64,000 nt of DNA from CAG-103 sp963627135 (GTDB lineage Bacteria > Bacillota > Clostridia > Oscillospirales > Oscillospiraceae). Shown here in pieces: positions 45,915-54,341 of this stretch (positions are counted from its first letter, which is position 1; every line of letters begins with the position of its first letter). The DNA is taken from the NCBI GenBank assembly GCA_963627135.1, contig CAVFZY010000008.1, forward strand, positions 62,001 to 126,000, read 5' to 3'. Under the pieces are notes generated by a model. The model was not told the origin of the DNA. It did not search any database and worked only from the letters and a program-made list of their open reading frames with translations. Made by a program: the position numbers and the translations under genes.

Positions 45915-47189
45915 ATGGATGAGCAGATCTATCGCGAATATGTCGCGATCCTGAAAGAGGAGCTGCAGCCCGCCATGGGCTGTACCGAGCCGATCGCTGT
46001 GGCCTACTGCGCGGCGCTGGCCCGCAAGACGCTCGGCGCGCTGCCGGAAACGGTCGAGGTGCGCGCGAGCGCGAACATTATAAAAAATGTCAAGAGTGTC
46101 ATCGTGCCGAATACGAACGGCCAGCGCGGCATTGCGGCTGCTGCGGCGGCTGGCATCGTTTCTGGCAATGCCGACGCGCAGCTGCAGGTGCTCGCAAGCC
46201 TCACACCGGAGCAGGTGGATGTGGTTGGAGCATATCTGCAGCAGGCGGCCTTCACCGTCCGCCGCGCGGACAAGGACTATGTGTTTGACATTCAGGTGCG
46301 TGTCACGGCGGGGGCGGACAGCGCGTCCGTCGAGATCGCGGGCTACCACACGAACGTGATCCATATCGAGAAAAACGGCGTCGTGCAGTTTCACAAGGAC
46401 TATCAGGAGTCCGGCAGCCAGCACGCCACCGACCGCAGCCTGCTGACGGTCGAGCAGATCATCGCCTTTGCAAGCGAGGTGAATATTGCCGACGTGCAGG
46501 AGACGCTCCAGCGGCAGATTGACTATAACTGGGCCATCGCCGAGGAGGGCTTGCGCGGGGATTACGGCGCGAACATCGGCCGCATCCTGCTGCAGTCTTA
46601 TGGCATGAGCATCCACAACCGCGCCAAGGCCTACGCCGCGGCCGGGTCGGATGCGCGCATGAACGGCTGCGACCTGCCGGTGGTCATCAACTCCGGCAGC
46701 GGCAATCAGGGGCTGACGGCGTCGCTGCCGGTCATCGTCTATGCCAAGGAATTGGATGTCACGCAGCAGATGCTCTACCGCGCGCTCGTGGTGTCGAACC
46801 TCGTCACCATCCATCTGAAAACCGGCATCGGCAGCCTGTCCGCCTACTGCGGTGCCACGGCGGCCGGCTGCGGCGCGGCCGCAGGCGTGACGTATCTGTA
46901 CGGCGGGCAGTTCCGTGAGATCGCGCACACCATCGTCAACGCCATCGCCATTGACTCCGGCATGATCTGCGACGGCGCGAAGGCGAGCTGTGCGGCCAAG
47001 ATCGCCTCGGCAGTCGAGGCGGGATTGCTTGGCATGCAGATGCAGATGCATGAGAGCCAGTTCTACGGCGGCGACGGCATTGTCGTCAAGGGCGTAGAGA
47101 ATACGATCCGCAATATCGGCACGCTCGCGAGCGAAGGTATGCGCGAGACCGACCGCACGATCATCCGCATGATGATCCAGGAACACTGA
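45915..47189 (+). CDS. L-cysteine desulfidase family protein (CyuA/CdsB, UPF0597)
   Basis: The 424-residue protein has the UPF0597 signature AMGCTEPIAVAYCAA with C23, the NGQRGIAAAAAAGIVSG segment and the C-terminal iron-sulfur cysteines in YCGATAAGCGAAAG and MICDGAKASCAAK. This 4Fe-4S family, related to L-serine dehydratase, breaks L-cysteine into pyruvate, ammonia and sulfide in anaerobes. It is a single gene with no transporter beside it. Confidence 0.9.
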   Translation: MDEQIYREYVAILKEELQPAMGCTEPIAVAYCAALARKTLGALPETVEVRASANIIKNVKSVIVPNTNGQRGIAAAAAAGIVSGNADAQLQVLASLTPEQVDVVGAYLQQAAFTVRRADKDYVFDIQVRVTAGADSASVEIAGYHTNVIHIEKNGVVQFHKDYQESGSQHATDRSLLTVEQIIAFASEVNIADVQETLQRQIDYNWAIAEEGLRGDYGANIGRILLQSYGMSIHNRAKAYAAAGSDARMNGCDLPVVINSGSGNQGLTASLPVIVYAKELDVTQQMLYRALVVSNLVTIHLKTGIGSLSAYCGATAAGCGAAAGVTYLYGGQFREIAHTIVNAIAIDSGMICDGAKASCAAKIASAVEAGLLGMQMQMHESQFYGGDGIVVKGVENTIRNIGTLASEGMRETDRTIIRMMIQEH

Positions 47190-47302
47190 TATACGGACCT
47201 CTTGCCGGTTTTGCGCTGATTTTTCGCGGCGGAGGATCAGCAGGTTTGTCAATGATATATTGTGGTCCTACAGCGAGTAGACGGCCTGACGTCAGGTTTT
47301 TG

Positions 47303-47331
47303 TTGCACTTGCGGGAAAAATCGGGTATACT
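47303..47331 (+). promoter_or_regulatory. Promoter of prfC
   Basis: TTGCAC (47303-47308) and TATACT (47326-47331), spacing 17. A 12-base palindrome CCTGACGTCAGG (47285-47296) lies just upstream. Confidence 0.7.
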
Positions 47332-47372
47332 ATCTAAGTTTGATATTCAAAAGAACAACAGAGGAGCGGACT

Positions 47373-48965
47373 ATGGATCTGAAACAGGAAATCGAGCGCC
47401 GCCGGACGTTCGCGATCATCTCGCACCCGGACGCCGGCAAGACGACGCTCACGGAAAAGCTACTGCTGTACGGCGGGGCCATTCAGCTCGCCGGCTCTGT
47501 CAAGGGCAAGGCGACCGCGCGCCATGCGGTCTCGGACTGGATGGAGCTCGAAAAGCAGCGCGGCATCTCCATCACGTCGTCGGTCATGCAGTTTGAATAC
47601 GAGGGCTATTGCATCAACATCCTCGACACGCCGGGCCACCAGGACTTTTCGGAGGATACCTACCGCACGCTCATGGCGGCGGACAGCGCCGTCATGGTCA
47701 TCGACGCGGCCAAGGGCATCGAGCCGCAGACGCGCAAGCTCTTCAAGATCTGCGCCATGCGTCACATTCCGATCTTCACGTTCATCAACAAGCTCGACCG
47801 CGAGGCCCGCAATCCGTTCGAACTCATGGAGCAGCTGGAAAACGAGTTCGGCATCGGCACATACCCGGTCAACTGGCCCATCGGCTGCGGGCACGATTTC
47901 AAGGGCGTGTTCGACCGCGACCGCCGCGAGATCCTGGCGTTTCAGGAGTTTCACCGCGGGCAGAACAAGATCCGCCCCATCGAGTGCGAGCTCACGGACG
48001 TTGACCGGCTCGACGAGCTGATCGGGCCGCGCCAGCGTGAAAAGCTGACCGAGGATATTGAACTGCTCGACGGCGCCGGCTATGCTTTTGATCTCGACGA
48101 GGTGCGCGCCGGCCGACTCAGTCCGGTGTTCTTTGGCTCCGCGCTAACGAATTTCGGCGTCGAACCGTTTCTGGAAAACTTTCTGCACATGACGATGCCG
48201 CCGCTGCCGCGCACGACGGCCGACGGTGTGGTCGATCCGATGCAGCCGGCGTTTTCCGCATTCGTGTTCAAAATTCAGGCGAACATGAACAAGGCCCACC
48301 GCGATCGCATCGCCTTCATGCGCATCTGCTCGGGCAAGTTCGAGCGCGACCATGAGTACCTGCACGTGCAGGGCGGCAAAACGCTCAAGCTCGCGCAGCC
48401 GCAGCAGCTCATGGCGCAGGAGCGCGCGATCATCAATGAGGCTTACGCCGGTGATATTATCGGCGTGTTCGACCCTGGCATCTTCTCCATCGGCGACACG
48501 ATCTGCGATCCCAAAATGCGCGTGCGCTTTGAGGGCATCCCGACGTTTGCGCCGGAGCATTTCTCCGTCATCTCGCAGGTGGACACCATGAAGCGCAAGC
48601 AGTTTGTCAAGGGCGTCACCCAGATCGCGCAGGAGGGCGCCATCCAGATCTTCCACGAGCCGAACAGCGGCATGGAGGAGGTCATCGTCGGCGCGGTCGG
48701 CGTGCTGCAGTTCGAGGTGCTGGAGTACCGGCTCAAGAATGAGTACAACATCGACATCCGCCGCCGCGACCTGTCGTATTCCTACATCCGCTGGATCACG
48801 AGCGGGGGCGCCGATCCCACGGCGCTCAACCTTGCCTCGGACACGAAGTGGGTGCAGGATTTCCGCGGCCACAACCTGCTCATCTTCAACAATGAGTGGA
48901 GCATCCGCTGGGCGGAGCAGAAAAATCCCGGCCTGGAGCTGGCGGAGTTCAGCCGGAACTGGTAA
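47373..48965 (+). CDS. prfC: Peptide chain release factor 3
   Basis: The 530-residue translational GTPase has G1 SHPDAGKTT, switch II LDTPGHQDFSED, G4 INKLDRE, and the RF3 C-domain. It recycles RF1/RF2 after termination. Its last 330 bases (48623-48953) recur almost exactly at 50853-51183. The final residues here are AEFSRNW, while the second copy ends AEFSTNQDDEG, so one of the two tails was probably acquired in the duplication event. GAGGAG precedes ATG 47373. Confidence 0.95.
   Translation: MDLKQEIERRRTFAIISHPDAGKTTLTEKLLLYGGAIQLAGSVKGKATARHAVSDWMELEKQRGISITSSVMQFEYEGYCINILDTPGHQDFSEDTYRTLMAADSAVMVIDAAKGIEPQTRKLFKICAMRHIPIFTFINKLDREARNPFELMEQLENEFGIGTYPVNWPIGCGHDFKGVFDRDRREILAFQEFHRGQNKIRPIECELTDVDRLDELIGPRQREKLTEDIELLDGAGYAFDLDEVRAGRLSPVFFGSALTNFGVEPFLENFLHMTMPPLPRTTADGVVDPMQPAFSAFVFKIQANMNKAHRDRIAFMRICSGKFERDHEYLHVQGGKTLKLAQPQQLMAQERAIINEAYAGDIIGVFDPGIFSIGDTICDPKMRVRFEGIPTFAPEHFSVISQVDTMKRKQFVKGVTQIAQEGAIQIFHEPNSGMEEVIVGAVGVLQFEVLEYRLKNEYNIDIRRRDLSYSYIRWITSGGADPTALNLASDTKWVQDFRGHNLLIFNNEWSIRWAEQKNPGLELAEFSRNW
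48623..48953 (+). repeat. Direct repeat, left copy (prfC 3' end)
   Basis: This 331-base segment matches 50853-51183 with five mismatches: 48641, 48656 and 48935-48937. The 278-base core 48657-48934 is identical. It forms the left boundary of the inserted cassette. Confidence 0.97.
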
Positions 48966-48985
48966 AAAAGATTGCAAATATGTAT

Positions 48986-49034
48986 GCAAAACGCACGAAG
49001 GCCTTTCGAGAGAAGGGCGCTTCGTGCGTTTTGC
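48986..49034 (+). terminator. Terminator after the full-length prfC
   Basis: GCAAAACGCACGAA and TTCGTGCGTTTTGC pair over 14 bases; the inner loop can also fold. The T-run is part of the stem. Confidence 0.7.
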
Positions 49035-49406
49035 GTATGGACAGGAAATGAAATCTCTTGTGGAGTCAGCGAATTGAGTGATTGGGCGAATATACCAAAA
49101 ATAAGATACAACAATTTGCAATAAAAATAATATTTATAAAAATAAACAATAAAAGGTTGACACAGAAAGAATGATATAGTAAATTTAACATAAAAAAAGG
49201 ATTTTATATCTAAAAATGGGAGGTTGATGCAAATTTTGGAGTTTTGACTCGCGTCTAAAACCAGAATTGATTCCATACAGTTAGGAGACGATTCCGATGT
49301 GCTGAGTGCAATTTGGTGTGATTGTGATTTTAAAATAATGCTCAACCCCAATCCATGAAGATCGTGGAACAACGTGTTATCCAAAAACACTTGAGGAGGA
49401 ATAAAT
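49035..49406 (+). promoter_or_regulatory. AT-rich leader of the cassette with candidate promoter
   Basis: This stretch is far richer in A and T than the flanking chromosome. TTGACA (49157-49162) with TAAATT (49180-49185), spacing 17, is a candidate promoter. The leader of about 220 bases contains a six-codon frame with a strong ribosome site and no longer credible gene. Confidence 0.5.
49227..49247 (+). CDS. Possible leader peptide of six residues
   Basis: GGGAGG is followed six bases later by ATG and the frame MQILEF then TGA. A strong ribosome site in front of so short a frame suggests a leader peptide, or simply chance. Low confidence. Confidence 0.25.
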   Translation: MQILEF

Positions 49407-50042
49407 ATGAAAAGAACTTTATGTTTGATTTTAGTGGCACTAATGTGTTGCTCTCTCTCCGCTCAAGCAGTTGCGACCGATATTGTTTATGATGGAGAAG
49501 AGTATGTTTATTATGATGACTACATGACTTTTCAATCAGAAGATGATGTGCACGAGGCCGTTTCTGGCGGATCAATCCATCAGACACCAGCTGAAATAAA
49601 TTATGTTGCTGGGCAACTGATATATCATGAGATGTCGTGAGGACAAGGACTTTTTGATTACTACGCATATTTTGAAAGTGGAGGGTTTCTCGCACGACAA
49701 TTCGTCAGATACTTATCCAATTCTTGGGCAAAAACTGATGGATATACATGGAGTCAAACAAATACGGTCAATATGGGCTTTAGCGGTAGCGCTTCTCTCA
49801 ACTTTGCAAAAAAAGTTGCAGTTCAGGCGGGCTTAAGTGTATCGCGATCAACAAGCTATGCTTTGGCTGTTCACATCCCGGCAGATGCATCCCGATTTAG
49901 CAAACTGGGCTTTGCGAGCGATATGAACAGACTTTCGTATCGGTACAAAGTATATAACGCAGCTGGGGTCTGTACGATGTCTACCATCGATACCGTAACG
50001 TGCCCAACTGTTGATTCCTATCTTATCGTATATTATCAGTAA
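49407..50042 (+). pseudogene. Secreted protein gene interrupted by an in-frame TGA
   Basis: A frame of 211 sense codons starts at ATG 49407 after GAGGAGG. It has a clear signal peptide (1-22, LCLILVALMCCSLSAQAVA) and continues in the same frame to TAA at 50040, broken only by TGA at 49638 (codon 78). Downstream of the TGA the frame reads GQGLFDYYAYFESGGF, then a Ser/Thr/aromatic-rich mature part with NMGFSGSASLNFAKKV and a YLIVYYQ end. No insertion or deletion is needed, so it is a nonsense mutation, recoding or a recent loss. The family is not recognised; low GC and codon use mark it as foreign to the neighbourhood. Confidence 0.65.
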
Positions 50043-50054
50043 GGGGTGTCCATC

Positions 50055-50843
50055 ATGGAACACAGATGGCCAAGTCTATTTAGAAGTTTCTGCATTACGC
50101 TGGTGCTCCTGCTGTCGTTGGGCTTGTGTGGCTGCAAGGCGCAGCCGGAGTCGGATACGTTCTTTTTCCAATACGAAGGCTACTTTGCGGCGCCGGTATC
50201 GTCTACGCTGACCGTGGCGATCACCGGATTCAGCACGAAGAAAGCATGCGCCGCGGTGTTTCAGAATGCAGCGTCCATGTCCTTTGAGGGAAATGATGCG
50301 GTGCGGATCCAGGAGTTTTCCATAGAGCCGCATGAGTCCATTGGAGCTTACGGCGCGTGTGTGGTGAGTGCAACGCTGGCGTTTGAAACGGCGGGCGTGA
50401 CGAATGCAACGGCGCTGTGTGTGCAATTTCAGGATGGGAGCGAGCAGACGTACCCAATTGGAACGTGGACGTTCGACGTGCAGGACGCACCGGATCACTC
50501 AGAACTGCTGAATGTCTTGTCGTCCCCAGCATCGAATCGGGTTGGAAATATGTTCCCGTACCATTATGAGCTGCTGGATCGGGCCGCATCCATCCGGTCT
50601 ATCCAATATGGACCGGATCAAATCGCCGATGTGGCGGGCGGCATCACGGTATACGACGGCGTTGCGGAAGGGAAGCTGGCGCTCTCAGGTGACGCGCCGG
50701 TGCGGCTGATCCGCCCGCGCATCAAGGTGGAACAGAACGGCGAAGTCTACAGCGTTTATGGTATTTGCTGCTATTGCGGCGCGCTGGATGTGACGGAAGC
50801 GGACATACAGGCGGCGCAGGACGCGGCCAGCAGAACAGCATAG
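50055..50843 (+). CDS. Lipoprotein of unknown function, partner of the secreted protein
   Basis: This 262-residue protein has a lipoprotein signal (SFCITLVLLLSLGLCGC; lipobox LCGC) and a mature part of mostly beta character, with several cysteines and CCYCG near the end. I do not recognise the family. ATG 50055 follows AAGGGGTG by 6 bases and the gap to the upstream gene is 12 bases, so the two genes form one transcript. A lipoprotein beside a secreted protein could be an immunity or anchoring partner, which is speculation. Confidence 0.75.
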   Translation: MEHRWPSLFRSFCITLVLLLSLGLCGCKAQPESDTFFFQYEGYFAAPVSSTLTVAITGFSTKKACAAVFQNAASMSFEGNDAVRIQEFSIEPHESIGAYGACVVSATLAFETAGVTNATALCVQFQDGSEQTYPIGTWTFDVQDAPDHSELLNVLSSPASNRVGNMFPYHYELLDRAASIRSIQYGPDQIADVAGGITVYDGVAEGKLALSGDAPVRLIRPRIKVEQNGEVYSVYGICCYCGALDVTEADIQAAQDAASRTA

Positions 50844-50850
50844 AAACAGG

Positions 50851-51207
50851 ATGATCGCGCAGGAGGGCGCTATCCAGATCTTCCATGAGCCGAACAGCGG
50901 CATGGAGGAGGTCATCGTCGGCGCGGTCGGCGTGCTGCAGTTCGAGGTGCTGGAGTACCGGCTCAAGAATGAGTACAACATCGACATCCGCCGCCGCGAC
51001 CTGTCGTATTCCTACATCCGCTGGATCACGAGCGGGGGCGCCGATCCCACGGCGCTCAACCTTGCCTCGGACACGAAGTGGGTGCAGGATTTCCGCGGCC
51101 ACAACCTGCTCATCTTCAACAATGAGTGGAGCATCCGCTGGGCGGAGCAGAAAAATCCCGGCCTTACGCTGGCGGAGTTCAGCACGAATCAGGACGACGA
51201 GGGATAA
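50851..51207 (+). pseudogene. Truncated prfC copy (C-terminal 118 codons)
   Basis: The frame from ATG 50851 encodes the last fifth of RF3 beginning IAQEGAIQIFHEP, without GTPase domains. It would not be a functional release factor. It ends AEFSTNQDDEG and is followed by a good terminator, so it probably retains the original chromosomal 3' end of prfC. Confidence 0.88.
50853..51183 (+). repeat. Direct repeat, right copy (prfC 3' end)
   Basis: Partner of 48623-48953 (offset 2230 bases, 326 of 331 bases identical). Mismatches occur only near the two ends, as expected if a crossover or conversion tract ran through the middle. Confidence 0.97.
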
Positions 51208-51214
51208 TATCACA

Positions 51215-51244
51215 CAGGGCCATCCGAATGGATGGCCCTGTTTT
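51215..51244 (+). terminator. Terminator after the truncated prfC copy
   Basis: CAGGGCCATC and GATGGCCCTG form a perfect 10-bp stem, then TTTT. Confidence 0.85.
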
Positions 51245-51359
51245 CGCAATGCGCCTGACGTTTTGTTGGCTCTGTTATGCTAGCCAAGTCTCTGGAACTG
51301 CGACACACAATCCGCTTAATCCACGAACTGGATCGTTTTCGAAAAAAGCCGCTGCGGAA

Positions 51360-51442
51360 TGAACTGCACCCCATTTGTTAGACAATGTGATATAATGTCT
51401 AACAAGTGGGGTGATTTTTATGCCAAAGGGAATATACTCCTG
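51360..51442 (+). mobile_element. Remnant of an IS3-family left end
   Basis: The sequence TGAACTGCACCCC followed by TTGTTAGAC, a TATAAT and GTCTAACAAGTGGGGTG resembles the left end of IS3/IS150-type elements, including a 17-base imperfect inverted repeat (51367-51383 with 51397-51413). An ATG at 51420 opens MPKGIYS then a stop, the usual start of an IS3 OrfA. Nothing else of the transposase remains. The 51245-51359 stretch before it holds nothing recognisable. Confidence 0.5.
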
Positions 51443-51455
51443 AAATAACACAGCA

Positions 51456-51481
51456 GGGGATGGCAGCCCGCCATCCCCTTT
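51456..51481. terminator. Hairpin downstream of pyrI, possible terminator
   Basis: GGGGATGGC and GCCATCCCC pair around AGCCC. The T-run is short on either strand. Confidence 0.45.
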
Positions 51482-51540
51482 GTGCGTTCGTTCCGTTCTC
51501 GCGGGCCTGCGCCGGTTTGCTGCGCCGGGCCGAAATACGA

Positions 51541-51960
51541 TCAGCGCTCTGCCTTGGTCTCGCAGTACAGGCAGCGATAGGTGCGCTTTTCCCGGTCAGT
51601 CAGCGTGAATATCTGCGGCAGTTCCTGCTCTACAGAGGTAATACAGCGCGGATTCTTGCAGCGGATCACATTTGTGATGCGCTCCGGCAGCTTCAGTTGC
51701 CGCTTTTCTACGCGCTTGCCGTCCTTGATGAAGTTGACGGTGATGCCGGGGTCAATGTAGCCGATCACGTCCCAGTCCAGATCGAGAAAGCGGTCGATCT
51801 TGATGATGCCCTTGCGGCCAAGCTTGCCGCTTGTCACGTTTTTCAGCAATGCGACCGAGCAGTCAAGCTTGTCAAGGCCGAGAATGTTATAGAGCTCCAT
51901 CGTCTTATCAGCAGTGATATGGTCAATGACGATACCGTTGGAAATTGCATCAATAATCAT
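51541..51960 (-). CDS. pyrI: Aspartate carbamoyltransferase regulatory chain
   Basis: The 139-residue subunit has the allosteric nucleotide domain (1-95) and a four-cysteine zinc site (C101, C106, C130, C133) that docks on PyrB. It conveys inhibition by CTP. It is the last gene of the pyrimidine operon, 15 bases after pyrB. Confidence 0.95.
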   Translation of the reverse strand: MIIDAISNGIVIDHITADKTMELYNILGLDKLDCSVALLKNVTSGKLGRKGIIKIDRFLDLDWDVIGYIDPGITVNFIKDGKRVEKRQLKLPERITNVIRCKNPRCITSVEQELPQIFTLTDREKRTYRCLYCETKAER

Positions 51961-51975
51961 CTGCGTAACCCTCCC

Positions 51976-52890
51976 TTATTGAATCCCAAGCAGCTTCAGG
52001 ATCAGCGCCATACGGATATAGCGGCCATTTCTCACCTGCTTGAAGTAGCAGGCGCGCGGATCGCTGTCCACGGCAACGGAAATTTCGTTGACACGCGGCA
52101 GCGGGTGCAGGATGCACAGATCCGGCTTTGCCGTCTTCAGCTTTTCGGGCGTCAGGATATAGCTGTCCTTCAGACGGAGATAATCCTCCTCGTTAAAAAA
52201 CCGCTCGCGCTGCACGCGGGTCATGTACAGGATGTCCAGCTGCGGCATGACCGCCTCAAGATCAGTTGTCTGCTTATAGGGAATATTGTTCTTTTTCAGA
52301 GCCTCATTTTTAACGTAGCTCGGCAGCTTCAGCTCTTCCGGAGAGATCAGGACGACCTTGATGCCCGTGTAGCGGCTCAGTGCGCTGATGAGCGAATGAA
52401 CGGTGCGGCCAAATTTGAGGTCGCCGCAGAAGCCGAAGGTCAGGTCGTTGAAGCGGCCCTTTTCACGCTGAATGGTGAGCAGGTCAGTCAGCGTCTGGGT
52501 GGGGTGGTTGTGGCCGCCGTCGCCCGCATTGATAACGGGTACCTCGGAGTGCATCGAAGCGACCAGCGGCGCGCCCTCCTTCGGGTGACGCATGGCGATG
52601 ATGTCACAATAGCAGCTGACGGCGCGAACCGTGTCCGCGACGCTCTCGCCCTTGGAGGCTGAGGAGCTGTCAGCCGAGGAGAAACCGAGTGTCTTGCCGC
52701 CGAGGCTCAGCATAGCGGATTCGAAGCTCAGGCGTGTGCGGGTCGATGGCTCGAAGAAGAGCGTTGCGAGGATTTTTCCGTCGCACTTGTGGGCGTAGAC
52801 TTCCGGGTGGGCGATGATGTCGTTTGCCGTGGCGACCAGTTCATCGATCTCTTGGGTGTTGAGCTGCAGAATGTCGATCAGGTGATTCAT
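51976..52890 (-). CDS. pyrB: Aspartate carbamoyltransferase catalytic chain
   Basis: The 304-residue enzyme condenses carbamoyl phosphate and aspartate. PSTRTR (48-53) binds carbamoyl phosphate; SASKGES supplies the neighbouring-subunit lysine, and HPTQTLTDLLT and HPLPRV are conserved. ATG 52890 follows AAGGAG and lies one base after the pyrE stop. Confidence 0.96.
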   Translation of the reverse strand: MNHLIDILQLNTQEIDELVATANDIIAHPEVYAHKCDGKILATLFFEPSTRTRLSFESAMLSLGGKTLGFSSADSSSASKGESVADTVRAVSCYCDIIAMRHPKEGAPLVASMHSEVPVINAGDGGHNHPTQTLTDLLTIQREKGRFNDLTFGFCGDLKFGRTVHSLISALSRYTGIKVVLISPEELKLPSYVKNEALKKNNIPYKQTTDLEAVMPQLDILYMTRVQRERFFNEEDYLRLKDSYILTPEKLKTAKPDLCILHPLPRVNEISVAVDSDPRACYFKQVRNGRYIRMALILKLLGIQ

Positions 52891-52891
52891 A

Positions 52892-53539
52892 TTACTCCTT
52901 TTCTCCGATCCAGGATTCATCTGTGGGGTCATTGCGGAACTGAATGAGCCGCGCGACTTTGTCCGGGCGGATGTAGCCCTGCTCTGCCGCAACGGCGGCG
53001 ATAACGTCAAAATTCGTCAGGCTGTGGTTTTTCACGTTCGCGGCTGCAAGGCGATCGAGTCCCTGCTGCATCCCGTAGGTGAAGATACTCGCAATGCCGA
53101 GCACATCCGCCCCCGCCGCACGCAGGACGTTCACCACGTCGAGCACGCTGCCGCCCGTAGAGATGAGGTCTTCGATGACGACGGCTTTCTGCCCCGGCTC
53201 AAGACGGCCTTCGATCTGGTTCTTGCGGCCGTGATCTTTGCCGGATGCGCGTACATAGCCCATCGGAAGGCCCATCATATGACCGACGATCGCCGCGTGC
53301 GCGATCCCAGCCGTGCTTGTGCCCATCAGGATCTCTGCATCGGGATAGTCGGCGCGGATGACCTCGCACAGCGCGGATTCCACCTGTGTGCGCACCTCGG
53401 GTGCGGTCAGGATCAGGCGGTTATCACAGTAGACGGGGCTCTTGATGCCGCTGGCCCAGATGAACGGTTCATCCGGACGGAAAAAGACCGCACGGATGGA
53501 GAGCAAGCCCTCCGCGATGTTTCGTTCCAAAGTTTCCAT
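52892..53539 (-). CDS. pyrE: Orotate phosphoribosyltransferase
   Basis: The 215-residue enzyme joins orotate to PRPP. It has WASGIKSPVYCDNR, the flexible-loop lysines in RASGKDHGRKNQIEG and the PRPP motif VVIEDLISTGGS. ATG 53539 follows AAAGGAG; an upstream TTG is disregarded. Confidence 0.95.
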   Translation of the reverse strand: METLERNIAEGLLSIRAVFFRPDEPFIWASGIKSPVYCDNRLILTAPEVRTQVESALCEVIRADYPDAEILMGTSTAGIAHAAIVGHMMGLPMGYVRASGKDHGRKNQIEGRLEPGQKAVVIEDLISTGGSVLDVVNVLRAAGADVLGIASIFTYGMQQGLDRLAAANVKNHSLTNFDVIAAVAAEQGYIRPDKVARLIQFRNDPTDESWIGEKE

Positions 53540-53642
53540 ATCTGCTCCTTTCAATCTGACGTCAAAATCGTTTCCAGTCCCTCCGGTGCGGCAGCGATCG
53601 CCTCCGCGCCGGCGTTTTCCGGCTCTTCACGGCGCGCATGCC

Positions 53643-54341
53643 TTACCCGACAAATTCGTCCACGCAGCGGCGATAGGCCGCGACGGGGTCCTCCGCCTGC
53701 GTGATGGGTCGACCGACAACGATGTAGTCTGAACCGATCTCACGCGCCTTCGCGGGCGTGGTGATGCGCACCTGATCGTCTGCCTCTGCGCTGGCATAGC
53801 GGATACCGGGCGTGACAGTGACAAAGTTCTCCGTGCAGGCTTCATGGATACGGCCTGCCTCGAGCGGAGAACAGACCACACCGTCGAGCCCCGCGAGCAT
53901 CGCATTTTTCGCGTAGTCGATGACGACGTCCGCGAGCGGCTTGTGGATTTCGATCTCCTCCTCCATGCTCTGCTGGCTCGTGGAAGTGAGCTGCGTGACA
54001 GCAATGAGAAGCGGACGCGTGCCGTCCGCGCGGGTCAGACCTTCTAGCGCGGCAGACATCATCGCGCGCGTTCCTGCGGCGTGGAGGTTCACCATGTCCA
54101 CATCGAGAGATGAGAGCACAGCCATCGACCGCTTCACGGTGTTGGGGATGTCATGCAGCTTGAGGTCGAGGAAAATTTTGTGACTGCGTGCTTTCACTTC
54201 GCGCACGATGGCGGGACCTTCCGCATAGAAGAGCTCCATGCCAATCTTCACAAATGGTTTCTCTCCGGTGAAGCGGTCGAGAAACGCGAGTGTTTTTTCC
54301 TTGCTGTCAAAATCCAGTGCGATGATAACGTCCTTACCCAT
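53643..54341 (-). CDS. pyrF: Orotidine 5'-phosphate decarboxylase
   Basis: The 232-residue TIM barrel has the catalytic DLKLHDIPNT and a phosphate-binding GSDYIVVGRPIT. It makes UMP. ATG 54341 follows AGGAGGTG; a GTG at 54350 is an unlikely start. It overlaps the end of pyrD by 8 bases. Confidence 0.95.
   Translation of the reverse strand: MGKDVIIALDFDSKEKTLAFLDRFTGEKPFVKIGMELFYAEGPAIVREVKARSHKIFLDLKLHDIPNTVKRSMAVLSSLDVDMVNLHAAGTRAMMSAALEGLTRADGTRPLLIAVTQLTSTSQQSMEEEIEIHKPLADVVIDYAKNAMLAGLDGVVCSPLEAGRIHEACTENFVTVTPGIRYASAEADDQVRITTPAKAREIGSDYIVVGRPITQAEDPVAAYRRCVDEFVG

Noticed and set aside
48782..49390. Minus-strand frame running from the AT-rich leader into prfC
   Set aside because: It spans a terminator and part of prfC, has no ribosome site, and its hydrophobic stretch is an effect of AT-rich DNA.
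49638..49700. Selenocysteine insertion at the TGA
   Set aside because: No convincing hairpin of bacterial SECIS type was seen within about 40 bases after the TGA, and the context is not a redox motif. A nonsense mutation is simpler.
49627..49836. Separate 69-codon gene starting after the TGA in the secreted-protein gene
   Set aside because: It is in a different frame from both halves of the secreted protein, which join in one frame without any shift.
48623..51183. ICE-type integration into prfC (SXT/R391 use prfC)
   Set aside because: Those elements enter the 5' end of prfC with a short att core and carry an integrase; here a 331-bp 3' segment is repeated and no recombinase is present.
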